DNA of 64,000 nucleotides from Symbiodinium natans (lineage: Eukaryota > Sar > Dinophyceae > Suessiales > Symbiodiniaceae): assembly GCA_905221605.1 (NCBI GenBank), contig CAJNDS010002501.1, positions 733,501-797,500 of the forward strand, written 5' to 3'. Of the stretch, positions 43,901 through 55,372 are shown piece after piece (positions within the stretch are counted from its first letter, which is position 1; every line of letters starts with the position of its first letter). The position numbers were made by a program, and so were the translations under genes. A model generated the notes under the pieces. It worked only from the letters and a program-made list of their open reading frames with translations, searched no databases and was not told where the DNA came from.

Positions 43901-44389
43901 ATGCATAGTTGTTTTCATTCGCAGGGCTGCACGTGCCTGAAGGGGGAGATTTGCCACCGCTTTTCGAAGAGGAGATGCGTGCAGAACTTCGTCGCTGCTC
44001 GTCCAGCGACGGCTGTGCCCCAGCCATCGACTCCTCCATCGCCATGCTTGCGGAGGCCAGCTCCAGGTAGGTCCTTGGGATATCTTATGTTCTTACTTTC
44101 GGGGTTGAAGGGCCTCTTATTTAGACAGAGAAACAAGCCCCGAGGGTTCAAAGCGCCAAGGGCACAGGGCTGCTGGAATCTCTGGATGCTCCGGGGCTCT
44201 CGTAGGCAGCTGAAGGTCAACTCTCCACCTTCAACTCCTCTAAGAAGGTCCGGACCTTCTCTCGAACAAAACAGCCCAAAAAGCATCGGAACCTGACATA
44301 CTGAACATGTCAGCTGAAGCGCCACCACATAAATAAAGGCTGCTTGGGCCCGCTGAGGTGCTTTGGTGACAAAGCTTCAAGTCAACGAA
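40971..44389. other. Array-free unique sequence, no confident gene
   Basis: Many 60-130 codon frames on both strands; none with clearly better borders than its rivals. It contains one family 2 element (42547). Confidence 0.35.
42547..42650. mobile_element. Dispersed repeat family 2, copy 1
   Basis: CCTTATATACCCCTTATCTA, CCCTATACAACTTAAGGGCC and GGGACCATATCCAGGGACCA, closely matching 53382-53490. No protein. Ends not defined in this copy. Confidence 0.5.
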
Positions 44390-47300
44390 GGACGGTCCTC
44401 AATGTAATCCGAGGCAGGTGCCGGCATTCTGAGGGAAGGGCGCCGTGCCACTGGCAGCAGGTTTGGTTGACTGTTCGTGGCGGTACCTGAGGCCAAGCTT
44501 TCACATCCGACTCGCCCGGCGTGAACAGTTTTGAGGCACGAAGCTGCATTCCCCGGACTTGAACGGACAGCAGCCAGGTAACCAGATGCAATCACCAAGG
44601 TGGTCATGCAGGACACTGCAGCGTGCTGACTGAGTGCTGACCCAAAGCACCGTCAGCGATGTTGCCTGCGCTGCTCAGCGTCAGCCACTTCTGCTCCTCG
44701 GCCTTTCTCCGCACCCATGACTAGAGGCTTCTCCGCCCATGACTAGAGGCCTGCAGGCTCTGAAGCCTGCTGTGCCCTCAACTCCTTTCGTTTGGTTCCG
44801 GAGGCATGCTACAGGGAGGGGCTCGGGCCTCCACGGGACAAAGGCTGCAGTCTCCGCCATCCTCGGACCGGGATCCCCAAGCTTGGTTTATTGAAGGAGG
44901 AGGCCTTAGGTCCATTCCAGCAATGCGTTTCCTTCAGTGCCTGAGCTTTTGTAGAGTGTTTCTATGTAGCAGCAGTAAGGGGATCACGATGTACCACGCC
45001 GCCTTAAGTCTCGAGTCCGTGCGAGGGCCTGTGAGAGAAGAGACAAGGGTACCGGATCCGAGCAACTAGAGCTTCTACTGCTCACAGCCTGCATCCGGTT
45101 CTTCTTGCAAACTCGTGTTTGAGGTTCACCCATGTTGTCTGGCCGCTCTGGTGGTTCTTGGACTCAGCATGGGAAGCCAGTACCTCACCTAACACATAAG
45201 CCTGAGCTAAGCTTAAGGGCCCCAAGGTCATGGTCCGGCGGGCTGCGGAATTCCCCCGGACCCTCAACGGCCTTAGCAAGAAGCCGTTCCCTTGTGTTTA
45301 GAGCAGGCATCATTTCTTCCGTGACGTGACGGATGCTGTGACAGATGCCTCGACAACGCTGCCGTTCGCTGCGGGGCTGGATGTGTAAATTGCCCCTTGG
45401 TTTCATGACCTTACAAGGTGCGGTGACGCTGGCACTAACTTGAAGCCGACACTGAAATCCAGTTTCTCCCCGGTTCTCCCCACTCCTCCTCCGAGTCTTG
45501 CGGGCGGATGAGCCTGAAGCTTGGGCTCAGAGCTGTACATCGTGCATGAGGCCAAGCTTTCGCACCCCATTCGCCTGGCAACGAGATGCAACCGCCACAG
45601 CGGTCATCCATGGCAACGCAGAGTCTTGACTCAAAGGGCCGTCAGCGATGTTGCCTGTGCTGCAGCTCAGCGTCAGCCACTTCCGATTCTCGGCCTTTCT
45701 CCGCCCATACTACAGGCCTATACAGGCTCTGAAGCCTGCAGCCGTCCGGAACCCTGTGCACTCAACTCCCTCTGTTTGGTTCCGGAGGCCAAGCTTTCAC
45801 ACCTGCCATCGTGCAGTGGCTTGAGTGGATTGAGACACAGTGCCGCCCACCTCGGATTTCGGACCGAAGAAAACGCAGGTGCAGCCAAGACAGTCACGCA
45901 GGGCAATGCAGAGTGCTGGCGCAGGTGGCCGTAACCGACGTTGCCTGCCTGGTGGCGAAGCATCGCCAACTTCGGTGCGTCCCAGTCTCCGAGCCCAGGA
46001 ACCGTCCAGAAATTTAATCCCGCAACTCACTCTGCTTGGAGCTGGCCTGTTCTTGCTTGAGCGTCAGCCACTTTCGTTCCTCGGCCTTTCTCCGACCATG
46101 ACTAGAGCCCTACAGGCTCTGAAGCCTGCAGCTGTCCGGAACCCTGTGCCCTCAGCTACATCTGTTTGGTTCCGGAGGCCAAGCTTTCACACCTGCCATC
46201 GTGCAGTGGCTTGAGTGGATTGAGACACAGTGCCGCCCACCTCGGATTTCGGACCGAAGAAAACGCAGGTGCAGCCAAGACAGTCACGCAGGGAAATGCA
46301 GAGTGCTGGCGCAGGGGGCCGTAACCGACGTTGCCTGCCTGGTGGCGAAGCATCGCCAACTTCGGTGCGTCCCAGTGTCCGAGCTCTGAAACCCTCAAAC
46401 AAATTGATCCCTCAACTCCCTCTGTTTGGAGCTGGCCTGGCATTGCTGGTATGCACTTCACGGGGAGTAGGGTGTAGTAGGGGAGGACGGGTAACGGGCC
46501 AGATCGCCTGCCCATCACGCGCCCGGTCAGCAAAGAATCTGCGAGTGGCTGAAGTGCGGCTCGTGCCATCACCATACGAGCAGGCGCCGAAACCCCCAGC
46601 CGTTCAAGCAAGTAAGGGGTGGACACAAGTTGCCCAAAACCCTGTAAAGCGATGGGAACACCTGAAGAGCGACACCCCTCATGTTGCGTCCGTTAGCATG
46701 GCCAGCCGGTTTTGGCAGTCGCTCATACAAGTATCCCTTGTAGCTGCCGTAGGGCGTCTGGAAAATAAGCCGGTTTGCCCGCCGCAGTCGCAGAAGCTGG
46801 CTCTTGCTAAGAGGCCGACTGCAAGAAAGGCCTGAGGTTCGCAAGCGCCTGTTGCGTTCGAGCCTCGACAGTCTGTGGCAGAGAGCAGGGGATGCGCAGA
46901 ATTCGGCTTGGGCCGGATACCGAGCATCGGCCGGGCGTCGGGGCCACGGCGGAAGACATTCATCTTTGAGAACATTGGGGAGAAGGCGTGCCGCGACCTT
47001 TGTGACAAGCCTTGGTGCCTTTTAATCCGGTCAATAGGTGCTTGGCCGCAGGCTTCGAAAGTGATAGAACACGAGGACCGGATCTACTGCTCACAGCCTG
47101 CATCCGGTTCTTCTGACAGCAAAGCCAGGAACCAACACGTAAGCGTGAGCACCGCTTAAGGGCACAAAGGTCATGCTCTGGCGGGCTTCGACGGCCTTAA
47201 CAAGCAGCAGTTCCCTTGTGTTTAGAACGCGGACATCATTGCTTCCATGGCGGATGCCGTGACAGATGCCTCCACAACGCTGCCACTTGCTGCTGGGTGG

Positions 47301-49450
47301 GACGCATAGACTGCCCTCTGCTATTTCATGATCTTAGGAGGCGCGGCCGCGCTAGCTTGAAGCCGTCACTGAAATCCAGTTTCTCCCCAGTTCTCCCCAC
47401 TCCTCCTCCGAGTCTTGCGGGCGGATGAGCCTGAAGCTTGGGCTCAGAGCCGTACATCGCGCATGAGGCCAAGCTTTCGCACCCCATTCGCCTGGCAACC
47501 AGATTCAACCGCCACAGTGGTCATCCAATGCACTGCAGAGTCTTGACTCAAAGGGCCGTCAGCGACGTTGCCTGCGCTGCTCAGCGTCAGCCAACTCCGT
47601 TCCTCGGCTTTTCTCCGCCCATACATACAGGCCTACAGGCTCTGAAGCCTGCAGCCGTCCGGAACCCTGTGCCCTCAACTCCCTCTGTTTGGTTCCGGAG
47701 GCCAAGCTTTCACACCTGCCATCGTGCAGTGGCTTGAGTGGATTGAGACACAGTGCCGCCCACCTCGGATTTCGGACCGAAGAAAACGCAGGTGCAGCCA
47801 AGACTGTCACGCAGGGAAATGCAGAGTGCTGGCGCAGGGGGCCGTAACCGACGTTGCCTGCCTGGTGGCGAAGCATCGCCAACTTCGGTGCGTCCCAGTG
47901 TCCGAGCTCTGAAACCCTCAAGCAAATTGATCCCTCAACTCCCTCTGTTTGGCTCTGGCCTGGCGTTGCTGGTATGTAGTTCACGGGAGTAGGGTGTTGT
48001 AGGGGAGGACGAGGAACGGCCCGAATCCCCCCAGCAAAGAATCACTCATTACGCAGCATGCGAGTGGAGTGAAGGCTGCAGTGTGCCGTCACCATATCCC
48101 TTGTAGCTGCTGTGGGGCCTCTGGAAGATAAGCCGGTTTGCCCTGCGCATTCGCAGAAGCGGGCTCTTGCCTTTGTTGTTAGCGGCCTTCCTGGACCAGC
48201 TTTTCACGCACTGTGAGCACCGAGTGAGGAGGCCGACTGCAAAAAGCGTGAGGTTCTCAAGCGTCTGCTGTGTTCGAGCCGAGGCAGTCTTGGCAGAGAG
48301 CAGACCATGCGCCATGCGCATAATTCGGACCGAGCATCGGCCGAGAGGCGTCGAGGCCACGGCGGAAGACATTCATCTTTGAGAACGTTGGGGAGAAGGC
48401 GTGCCGCGACCTTTGTGAGCCTTGGTGCCTGTCTCTCAAGGCCCCACAGGAAGCCGGCCAATAGGTGCCCGGCCGCCGGCTTCCAAAGGAGCCCTGTGGT
48501 AGAAGAGTCAAGGGGACCGGATCCTGGCTTCGAGAGCTTCTACTGCTCACAGCCTGCAGCCGGTTCTTCTTGCAAACTTGTCTTTGTGGTTCACCCATGT
48601 TGTCTGGCCTCACTGGTGGCTCTTGGACTCAGCAGGGGAAGCCACAACCTAACGCGTAAGCCTGGGGTCAGCTTAAGGGCACCAAGGTCATTGTCCAACG
48701 TCCTGCGGAATTCACCCAGACCCGCAACGGCCTTAGCACGAAGCCGTTCCCTTGTGTTTAGGGCGCCGGCATCATTGCTTCCGTGACGGATGCTGTGACA
48801 GATGCCTCGACAACGCTGCCGTTTGCTGCGGGGCTGGATGTGTAAATTGCCCCTTGGTTTCATGACCTTACGAGGTGCGGTGACGGTGGCACTAACTTGA
48901 AGCCGACACTGAAATCCAGTTTCTCCCCGGTTCTCCCCACTCCTCCTCCGAGTCTTGCGGGCGGATGAGCCTGAAGCTTGGGCTCAGAGCCGTACATCGT
49001 GCATGAGGCCAAGCTTTCGCACCCCATTCGCCCGGCAACGAGATGCAACCGCCACAGCGGTCATCCATGGCAACGCAGAGTCTTGATTCAAAGGGCCGTC
49101 AGCGATGTTGCCTGCGCTGCTCAGCGTCAGCCACTTCCGTTCCTCGGCCTTTCTTCGCCCATGCCTACAGGCCTAGAGGCTCTGAAGCCTGCAGCCGTCC
49201 GGAACCCTGTACCCTCAACTCCCTCTGTTTGGTTCCGGAGGCCAAGCTTTCGCACCTGCCATCGTGCAGCGGCTTGAGCGGATTGAGACACATTGCTGGT
49301 ATGCAATTCTCGGGGAGTGGGGTACAGTAGCGGAGGACGAGCAGCGGCCCAGATCTCTAGCCCCATCACGCGCCCGGTCAGCAAAGAATCACTCATTACA
49401 TAGCATGCGAGTGGAGTGAAGGCTGCAGCGTCCCAGACCTCTAGAACGCC
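44390..49450. repeat. Tandem array of a 0.9-2 kb unit
   Basis: A diverged partial copy (44390-44800) is followed by units starting near 45060, 47085 and 48530, each opening with CTACTGCTCACAGCCTGCA. Landmarks recur: GAAATCCAGTTTCTCCCC at 45450, 47370 and 48908; CGTGCAGTGGCTTGAGTGGA at 45811, 46201 and 47724, the three 180-base segments differing at only a few positions. Unit 1 carries an extra internal duplication (45720-46010 against 46110-46400). Unit 3 is truncated. No reading frame is clearly preserved across copies. Confidence 0.8.
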
Positions 49451-50574
49451 ACGCGCCCCTTCCGCAAAGAGCTCCGGAAACGTGCACGTGGGATAAAGGC
49501 CTTAGCGTGCCGTGAAGCTGAGGTTGTGGCACGGAGAGGCTTCCAAACCAAAGCCCTAAGCCGAAAACCTCCGAAATCGTGAAGCTCTTGGCCTACCCCA
49601 CCAGCTCGCAGGAGGTGAGAGCTTTAGGGCGCCGGGTCCCAAAGCCCATATGAATCCTGAAACCTGGGAGGTTAACTAAGTTATGGTCTGCCTTTGGGGG
49701 TCCCATCCTATCCTGGAGCCTTAAATACAGGGTACCCAAAAAGGGTCCATCCATTAAATCCAATTTAACACCCTTTTGTCCAGTCGCTTCTCGGTCGCTG
49801 CGTTCCACCTCCATCTTACCAATCTTCCCACATTGGGGGACCTTCCGGCGTCCCCTGGCCAGACGCTGGGCGTGAAAAGGAACTAAACCCTTAAAACCCA
49901 AACCCCAAACCTCCCCCCTGGACCCCAAACACCCCACAACCTATGCCCGACCCCCCCCAAAACTTTGAAGGGTCCTAACACGCACGCTTCAGGTCTTACG
50001 AGCTGCTAGGTCCCGCAGACTGCGGAAAGAGGTTTCATTGCTTGATAGACGCCTTTAAGACGAGCCACCACAGCCTGCTCATCATGAAGGAGGTCTGGTA
50101 TTAGGCGAGTCATGGCCAGTCCCTGTCACCTCTAAGCCTACTTTGGGTCGCCCTTGTTGGTGCAGAGTGCACGTTGCAGATTGAGGCTCCCCACATCCAC
50201 GAGCCTCGTCCCGACCCGCGTTTGGGAGCCCTGAGGACTGGAACCCCTAAGCACCGGCAGCCAGGAGCTCTGGTGCTGTAGCCGTGGCGCCTTGGCTCCG
50301 TGGCATGTGGCTTTTGCACAACTCTCAGCAATGCGCTGGCCTCAGCTTCCTGGCTTCCCCTACCTGCTTCTCCCCTTCAAGGACACAAAAGGCCCCCTGA
50401 CCCACCCCCTGACCCCCCCCCCCACATGGAATCCTCCCTGAGCCTCCGGGGCGTAGGGCGGGCGGTTGAGCTCCTGCCTTTGAAAGCTCCGCAGCTACGG
50501 AAGTCGGGCACTGCGTTGCCCATACCGGCCTTTGGAGCATCCTGTGGGTTTCGGGATGCCGTTGCTACCTCAAG
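49451..50574. other. No confident gene
   Basis: Unique sequence with a few telomere-like units near 49885-49912 and a 157-codon + frame (50300-50773) that competes with the next entry. Confidence 0.35.
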
Positions 50575-50865
50575 GTGTCGGAGCTCATTTATCTATGGGA
50601 GCGTGGTTGTCTGCATCTTGCTTTTGGAAACGTCTTTCGGAAGAAGGTGTTGGCAGCTTCAGGCAGGCGACTTGCATGTGAGGGCCACTTTTGGTTGCAA
50701 TCCACTTCTCCTTCCACTCGTTCCTGCTCCGGTTCGTCCGCACCAGAGGGCATCTCTGCATGCCACATGCTGACAGTTGAATGGCAGAAGCCAGATATTC
50801 TCTCATGCGGCGAGTGCTTCAGAAGCATCTTGAGCCTTAGGCTCGTGTCTGGAACTCTGCGTTAG
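50575..50865 (+). CDS. Exon candidate, unknown
   Basis: Follows TGCTACCTCAAG. Reads VSELIYLWERGCLHLAFGNV then FRKK before GTGTTG at 50647, or stays open to TAG at 50865 (VEWQKPDILSCGECFRSILS). A rival + frame exists. Confidence 0.33.
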   Translation: MSELIYLWERGCLHLAFGNVFRKKVLAASGRRLACEGHFWLQSTSPSTRSCSGSSAPEGISACHMLTVEWQKPDILSCGECFRSILSLRLVSGTLR

Positions 50866-51078
50866 GCCACATTTGGGGAAGGTTTCTAGCAGGTCACCTG
50901 CTTTCGAAAGAGAGAGAATTGAAGGCAACCTGCACATGCCGACTCGGCGCTGCGTCAAAACTCCATTTCCTGGGTCACTAGGTCACTCCAGTCACGTTCA
51001 TGTGGCCAGTCGACAGCTGAACATGGGAAGCCGCGTTTTCCCCATTAATGAACAGTAGCAGGAAATCCTTCTCCCCAG

Positions 51079-51463
51079 ATCTAGTATCTGTAGTAGCCGA
51101 GTTGAAACAGACTCTGGTGACGCTGGCATTGCTAGTGACCATGCAGTGTTGCCGCACTGGTCGGCATGCCGGCCATTGTCTAGGCGACTGCCGCTGCCCA
51201 CCTGACTTGCTCGTGCAGGTTCAGGCATTAAACTGTCAGCTTAGCATGTCTTTTCTCTGAAGCCCCTCAGCTGTCTCGCATGGAAGAGGCGCAACGCTCT
51301 CTGTTGGTTTGACAAGCAGTGTAACCCATCTGACCAGGTGGTACGACTTGTTTCCTTGCTGCAGTTTGTGCTTGCTGCTGTTATGCAGAAGGAGTATCCG
51401 AGCCGTGCACACAAACCTCTATTCCACAAGGATCGCAGATGTCAAGCCTGCACCCATATATAG
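51079..51463 (+). CDS. Two-exon gene fragment, unknown protein
   Basis: Exon 51079-51218 follows CTTCTCCCCAG and reads LVSVVAELKQTLVTLALLVT then MQCCRTGRHAGHCLGDCRCP and PDLLVQ, ending CAG before GTTCAG. A very short intron (44 bp) would end TCTTTTCTCTGAAG. Exon 51263-51463 reads PLSCLAWKRRNALCWFDKQC, NPSDQVVRLVSLLQFVLAAV and MQKEYPSRAHKPLFHKDRRC to TAG. Phase closes. Cysteines and a hydrophobic stretch (TLVTLALLVT) suggest a small folded or membrane-associated protein. A second + frame is open over exon 1. Confidence 0.4.
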
Positions 51464-51752
51464 GTTGCCGACTGACACGTCAGCTTTGACGCTGTGCAGT
51501 CCGCAGGATTGTAAGCAAAGTCGAGAAGGATGTGCTGTGAAGCATAGGACCTCGCTGGTGATGCTTTGCACCCGGCAGGGATCAAGGCAGGTGGCACCTG
51601 CAGTTGGTGCAGCTGAGGTTTGTCTCTAGTTCGCCTACTGGCTTGCGCGTTGCCATGACGCCAGAGCTCCAAACAGGATTTCGATTACGTTGGAGCCGAA
51701 GATTCTTCAACAACTCTTGAGCACTGGGCGGTAAGCGTTGCTGGGCCTGCAT

Positions 51753-52330
51753 TCTCAGCAATGGACATTGCAGCTGTTGGCAGTGGTATGGGTGGAAGCA
51801 TCGCCGACTTGTTCTAAGGTTGGAGCAGGCGGCTTGTGAAGATTTCGTAGTGTCAGTTGACACCGATGTGGCGTGCGTTTGTACCAGGCAAGGCTCTCCG
51901 TGTCCCTTCTTATTCTTTCAACGAGAGGACTCACCCTCTTGCATCTCTTTTGACTCATCCTCTTGCATCTATGTCTGTCGGCCTGAAGACGATAAACCGG
52001 AGAGCGCTCTGTTTTCAGCATGGGGACGTTTGCCAAGACTCCGCTCGAACTCTGTGCATTCTCAGCAATGGACACTGCACAGTCGGCAGTGGCATGGCTG
52101 GAAGCATCGCCGGCTTATTCTAAGGTTCGAACAGGCGGCTTGTGAGGATGTTGTAGCGTCAGTTGAGACCGATATGGCGTACGTCCGTGCCAGACAAGGC
52201 TTTCCATGCTCCTTCTTTCAACGAGAGGACTCATCCTCTCGCATCTCTTTTGACTCATCCTCTTGCGTCTTTTGTCTGTCGGCCTGAGGACGATAAACCG
52301 GAGGGCCCTGTGTTTTCAGCATGGGACCCT
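51753..52330. repeat. Tandem duplication, period 307 bp
   Basis: TCTCAGCAATGGACA begins at 51753 and again at 52060. Both copies contain TTCAACGAGAGGACTCA, CATCTCTTTTGACTCATCCT and GACGATAAACCGGAG. The shorter CATCTCTTTTGACTCATCCT-CTTGC piece is itself partly repeated inside each copy. Confidence 0.78.
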
Positions 52331-52732
52331 TTGCCAAGACTCCGCGAGCTCCCTGGCAGAAGCGGTGTGCAGCCGTCACAAGAAGCACCGACATGCGAGG
52401 TGAGCTGGTTACAAGGGCCCCGCCTCTGATGCCGGCACCCGCCGAGAGGAGCTAAAACAGCTCCGGGGGTTCATCCCCGCGCCGGCAGCGCACCTGGGGC
52501 ACAGCTGGATGTGCAAAGGTCCGATCACTCCTAAGCCCTTTTTTAGACATCCTTGAGCATCCCTGAAGCCCTCAACCCTAATCGAACCCCGAACCATCAA
52601 GGGTCTCGGAGGCTTGCGGCGTCGCCTGGGGTCTGCAGGCGTGCTTTGCTTTGGCTTTCTTTACCCCCCTGTTTTGGGAAGACGGAGTTGGGAAGTTGTG
52701 TATCGCTGCTCAGGGATGGAAGGGGAGATACA

Positions 52733-52805
52733 CTCATATATACATATATATATGTATGTATATATATATATATATTATCATATATATATATATATATATA
52801 TCATA
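52733..52805. repeat. AT microsatellite
   Basis: (TA)n with ACAT and GTATG interruptions, about 73 bases. Confidence 0.9.
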
Positions 52806-52869
52806 TATACCTTCAGAACGTCGGTGGTGGGAGCAGGGCCCTCAAAATGTCTAAGTGTAGTTGACACGT

Positions 52870-53353
52870 ATGTGGCGTTTTCCGGGCCTCATGCGCTCAA
52901 CGCAGCCTGAGCGTCAGTACACCCAGTATCCGCCCACACTGTCCCACACTCCCTGAGTGGTGGTGAGGATTTGGAGCATTTCTGACTCCAGGGTCGCTTT
53001 TAGGGGAATTTGGGGATTCAGCCTTCCACACATGCGTGCGGTGCTGCTTCTGCCCACAGCAGGCCACCAGCGCTGAGGCGGAGCTCCACCAGCCCCCCCC
53101 CCCCCTAAAGACTTCCGCCCCCCAGCGGGTTTACCCCTCAAAGCCTAAAATCCAAACAACGACAGCTCCATCTTAACGCCGAAACATTGCGACCTCGCAG
53201 GGACTTCTTGAGCTTCGTACCACAAACTACATGCTTTTCCTAAATACCAGATACTAAAAGACTGAACACGTTCGAGACGTAAACAAAACACGTTGTATGA
53301 TGTGCACCCTTGTTATTCCGAGGCGTGTCTTGGGTCAAGATTTCTTAGGGTAG
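52870..53353. other. No gene seen
   Basis: Unique sequence with a poly-C tract near 53093-53104; no bounded exon. Confidence 0.4.
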
Positions 53354-53490
53354 CCATATGGTCCTTTAGTACGGGCCCTTAGACAAGGGGACCCCTTATA
53401 TACCCCGTATAAACCCTATACAACCCAAGGACCCATTGATCAGAATCCTTCAAAGGAGGTCAGGGACCATATCAAGGGCCCATATCATAA
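53354..53490. mobile_element. Dispersed repeat family 2, copy 2
   Basis: Left end CCATATGGTCC and right end GGGACCATATC form short inverted termini. The interior CCTTATATACCCCGTATAAA and CCCTATACAACCCAAGGACC matches the 42547 copy. It ends directly against a C-strand telomeric array. Confidence 0.52.
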
Positions 53491-53575
53491 CCCTAAACCC
53501 TAAACCCTAAACCCTAAACCCTAAACCCTAAACCCTAAACCCTAAACCCTAAACCCTAAACCCCAAACCCTATCA
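53488..53575. repeat. C-strand telomeric array at the right edge of the array-free core
   Basis: About 12 perfect CCCTAAA units. Confidence 0.93.
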
Positions 53576-53630
53576 CCCTATAACCCCCCTTTAAAGAACG
53601 AGGGCCCTTAGAAGATAAAAGGGTGGCGCC

Positions 53631-53697
53631 ATGGACATGCAGCCGCCTCCAGCTCCCGCGGATCGGAGCAGGAGTCCCTTTGGCCTGGCACTCAGGG
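53631..53697 (+). CDS. Possible first exon
   Basis: ATG in a GGCGCCATGG context. Reads MDMQPPPAPADRSRSPFGLA then LR and ends AGGG before GTTTCAGGG. Pro/Arg/Ser-rich, as in many disordered N-termini. Confidence 0.37.
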
Positions 53698-54100
53698 GTT
53701 TCAGGGATTTCAGGGGTTTAGGGTTAGGGTTTAGGGTTTAGGGTTTAGGGTTTAGGGTTTAGGGTTTAGGGTTTAGGGTTTAGGGTTCAGGGTTTAGGGT
53801 TTCGGGTTGAGGGTTTAGGGTTTAGCACTCAGGGGTTTCAGGGTTTTAGGGGACCTCGGGGGATTGAGGGTTTAGGGTTTAGGGTTGCTGGTTTAGGGTT
53901 GAGGTTTTTGGGGTTTCGGGCTCTAGGGTTTTTAGGGTTTGAGGGTTTGATGGTTTTAGGGTTTTAGGGTTTGAGGGATTTCGGGTTTGAGGGTTCTAGG
54001 GTTTTGAGGCTAGGGTTTTGGGATTTGAGGGGTCTAGGGTTTTTAGGGTTCTAGGGTTTAAGGGTTTGAGGGTTTTAGGGTTTTAGGGATTTCGGGTTCC
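53698..54100. repeat. G-strand telomeric arrays, increasingly degenerate
   Basis: Perfect TTTAGGG to about 53780, then TTGAGGG, TTTTAGGG, TTTGAGGG and TTCTAGGG variants to about 54100. Confidence 0.87.
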
Positions 54101-54664
54101 AGCATGGAGCCCAAGACCTTATAAAATTAAAGGGTTTAGAGGTTCAGGGGAGTTCAGGTTCCTCCGCCCAAAGAGGCCAATTCTGAGCCTCCCAAGCGTT
54201 TGGGTCTTTAAGGGACAAGGGCTCTGGAGCATGGCAACAGGGCCTCATAGCTTCAGCAGGGCTATTGCCGTAGAATCCCCCAGGATTAAGGCGGTAAGGT
54301 TTAGGGGGCGAGGGTTGAGGGTTGTCTTAGGGGTGCAGGGCCCAGGGTTATGACCCAATGATGCGGATGCTCCCTGGAGGTTTCATAGGCCCCATAAGCT
54401 CTGCAAGATCAAACGCAACCCTAAACCCTATAAAGCCCTTTAACCCGGAGCCTGGATTAAGGGGGTATACCTTTCCAAGAACTTTCCAAAAATGTTGTAC
54501 CCTCCCTCAACATCACACCGGTGGTTTTGTTTGGAGCCCTAAACCCTAAAACCCTCAACCCCAGACCCGAAGCCCTACACCCGAAACCGTAAACCCCAAA
54601 CCCTAAAGTCCCCCAAAAGGTTCACCTTTCCCCTCCGTGGATCACTCAGCGGAATCAGTACTAC

Positions 54665-54745
54665 ATCAACCCTAAACCCTAAACCCTAAACCCTAAACCC
54701 TAAACCCTAAACCCTAAACCCTAAACCCTAAACCCTAAACCCTCA
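54665..54745. repeat. C-strand telomeric array
   Basis: About 11 perfect CCCTAAA units. Confidence 0.93.
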
Positions 54746-54747
54746 AG

Positions 54748-54818
54748 CACCCCCAAAGTCCAAGGCCACGCCGGCTTTCCGGCGCCCATACCTCCCAGGC
54801 GGATGCCTTGTGGTTCAG
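54748..54818 (+). CDS. Exon candidate after a C-strand array
   Basis: AACCCTCAAG, then PPKSKATPAFRRPYLPGGCL and VVQ, then CAG followed by GTTGCT. Downstream intron is G-strand-like (TTGAGGG). Confidence 0.43.
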
Positions 54819-54834
54819 GTTGCTGGGCTGTAGG

Positions 54835-54990
54835 GTTGAGGGTTGAGGGTTTAGGGCTTTGGGTTCAGGGTTTTGGGTTTGGGTTTGGGGCTTTCGGGGC
54901 TTTCGCGAATTTCGGGATTTAGGATTTGGGGTTTAAGGTTGAGGGTAAGGGTTTAGGGTTTAGGATTTAGGGTTTAGGGCTTAGGAAGCT
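54835..54990. repeat. Degenerate G-strand array
   Basis: TTGAGGG, TTTAGGG and TTTTGGG units mixed with unique bases. Confidence 0.78.
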
Positions 54991-55094
54991 CTAAGCCCTG
55001 TCAACCCTATAAACCCTATGAAGCATAAATTCTATACACCCTACATACCCTAAAGCACCCCTAAACCCTCAAGCCCCTAGGTCCCCTAAAACCT

Positions 55095-55140
55095 GAAACT
55101 CCTGATTGCCTAAACCCTAAACCCTAAACCCTAAACCACC

Positions 55141-55172
<32 letters not shown>

Positions 55173-55372
55173 ACCCCAACTCTAAACCCTAAACCCTAAA
55201 CCCTAAACCCTAAACCCTAAACCCCTAAACCCCTAAACCCCTAAACCCTAAACCCCTAAACCCCTAAACCCCTAAACCCCTAAACCCCTAAACCCTAAAC
55301 CCTAAACCCTAAACCCTAAACCCTAAACCCTAAACCCTAAACCCTAAACCCTAAACCCTAAACCCTAAACCA
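55095..55372. repeat. C-strand array with CCCTCAA and CCCCTAAA runs
   Basis: CCCTAAA, then five CCCTCAA (55139-55173), CCCTAAA, then a block dominated by the octamer CCCCTAAA (55220-55295), then about 12 perfect CCCTAAA. Confidence 0.93.

Noticed and set aside
46947-48440. Coding constraint inferred from a 3-base indel between two copies of the 44-49 kb unit
   Set aside because: One in-frame indel and one substitution are compatible with either frame or with none; too little data.
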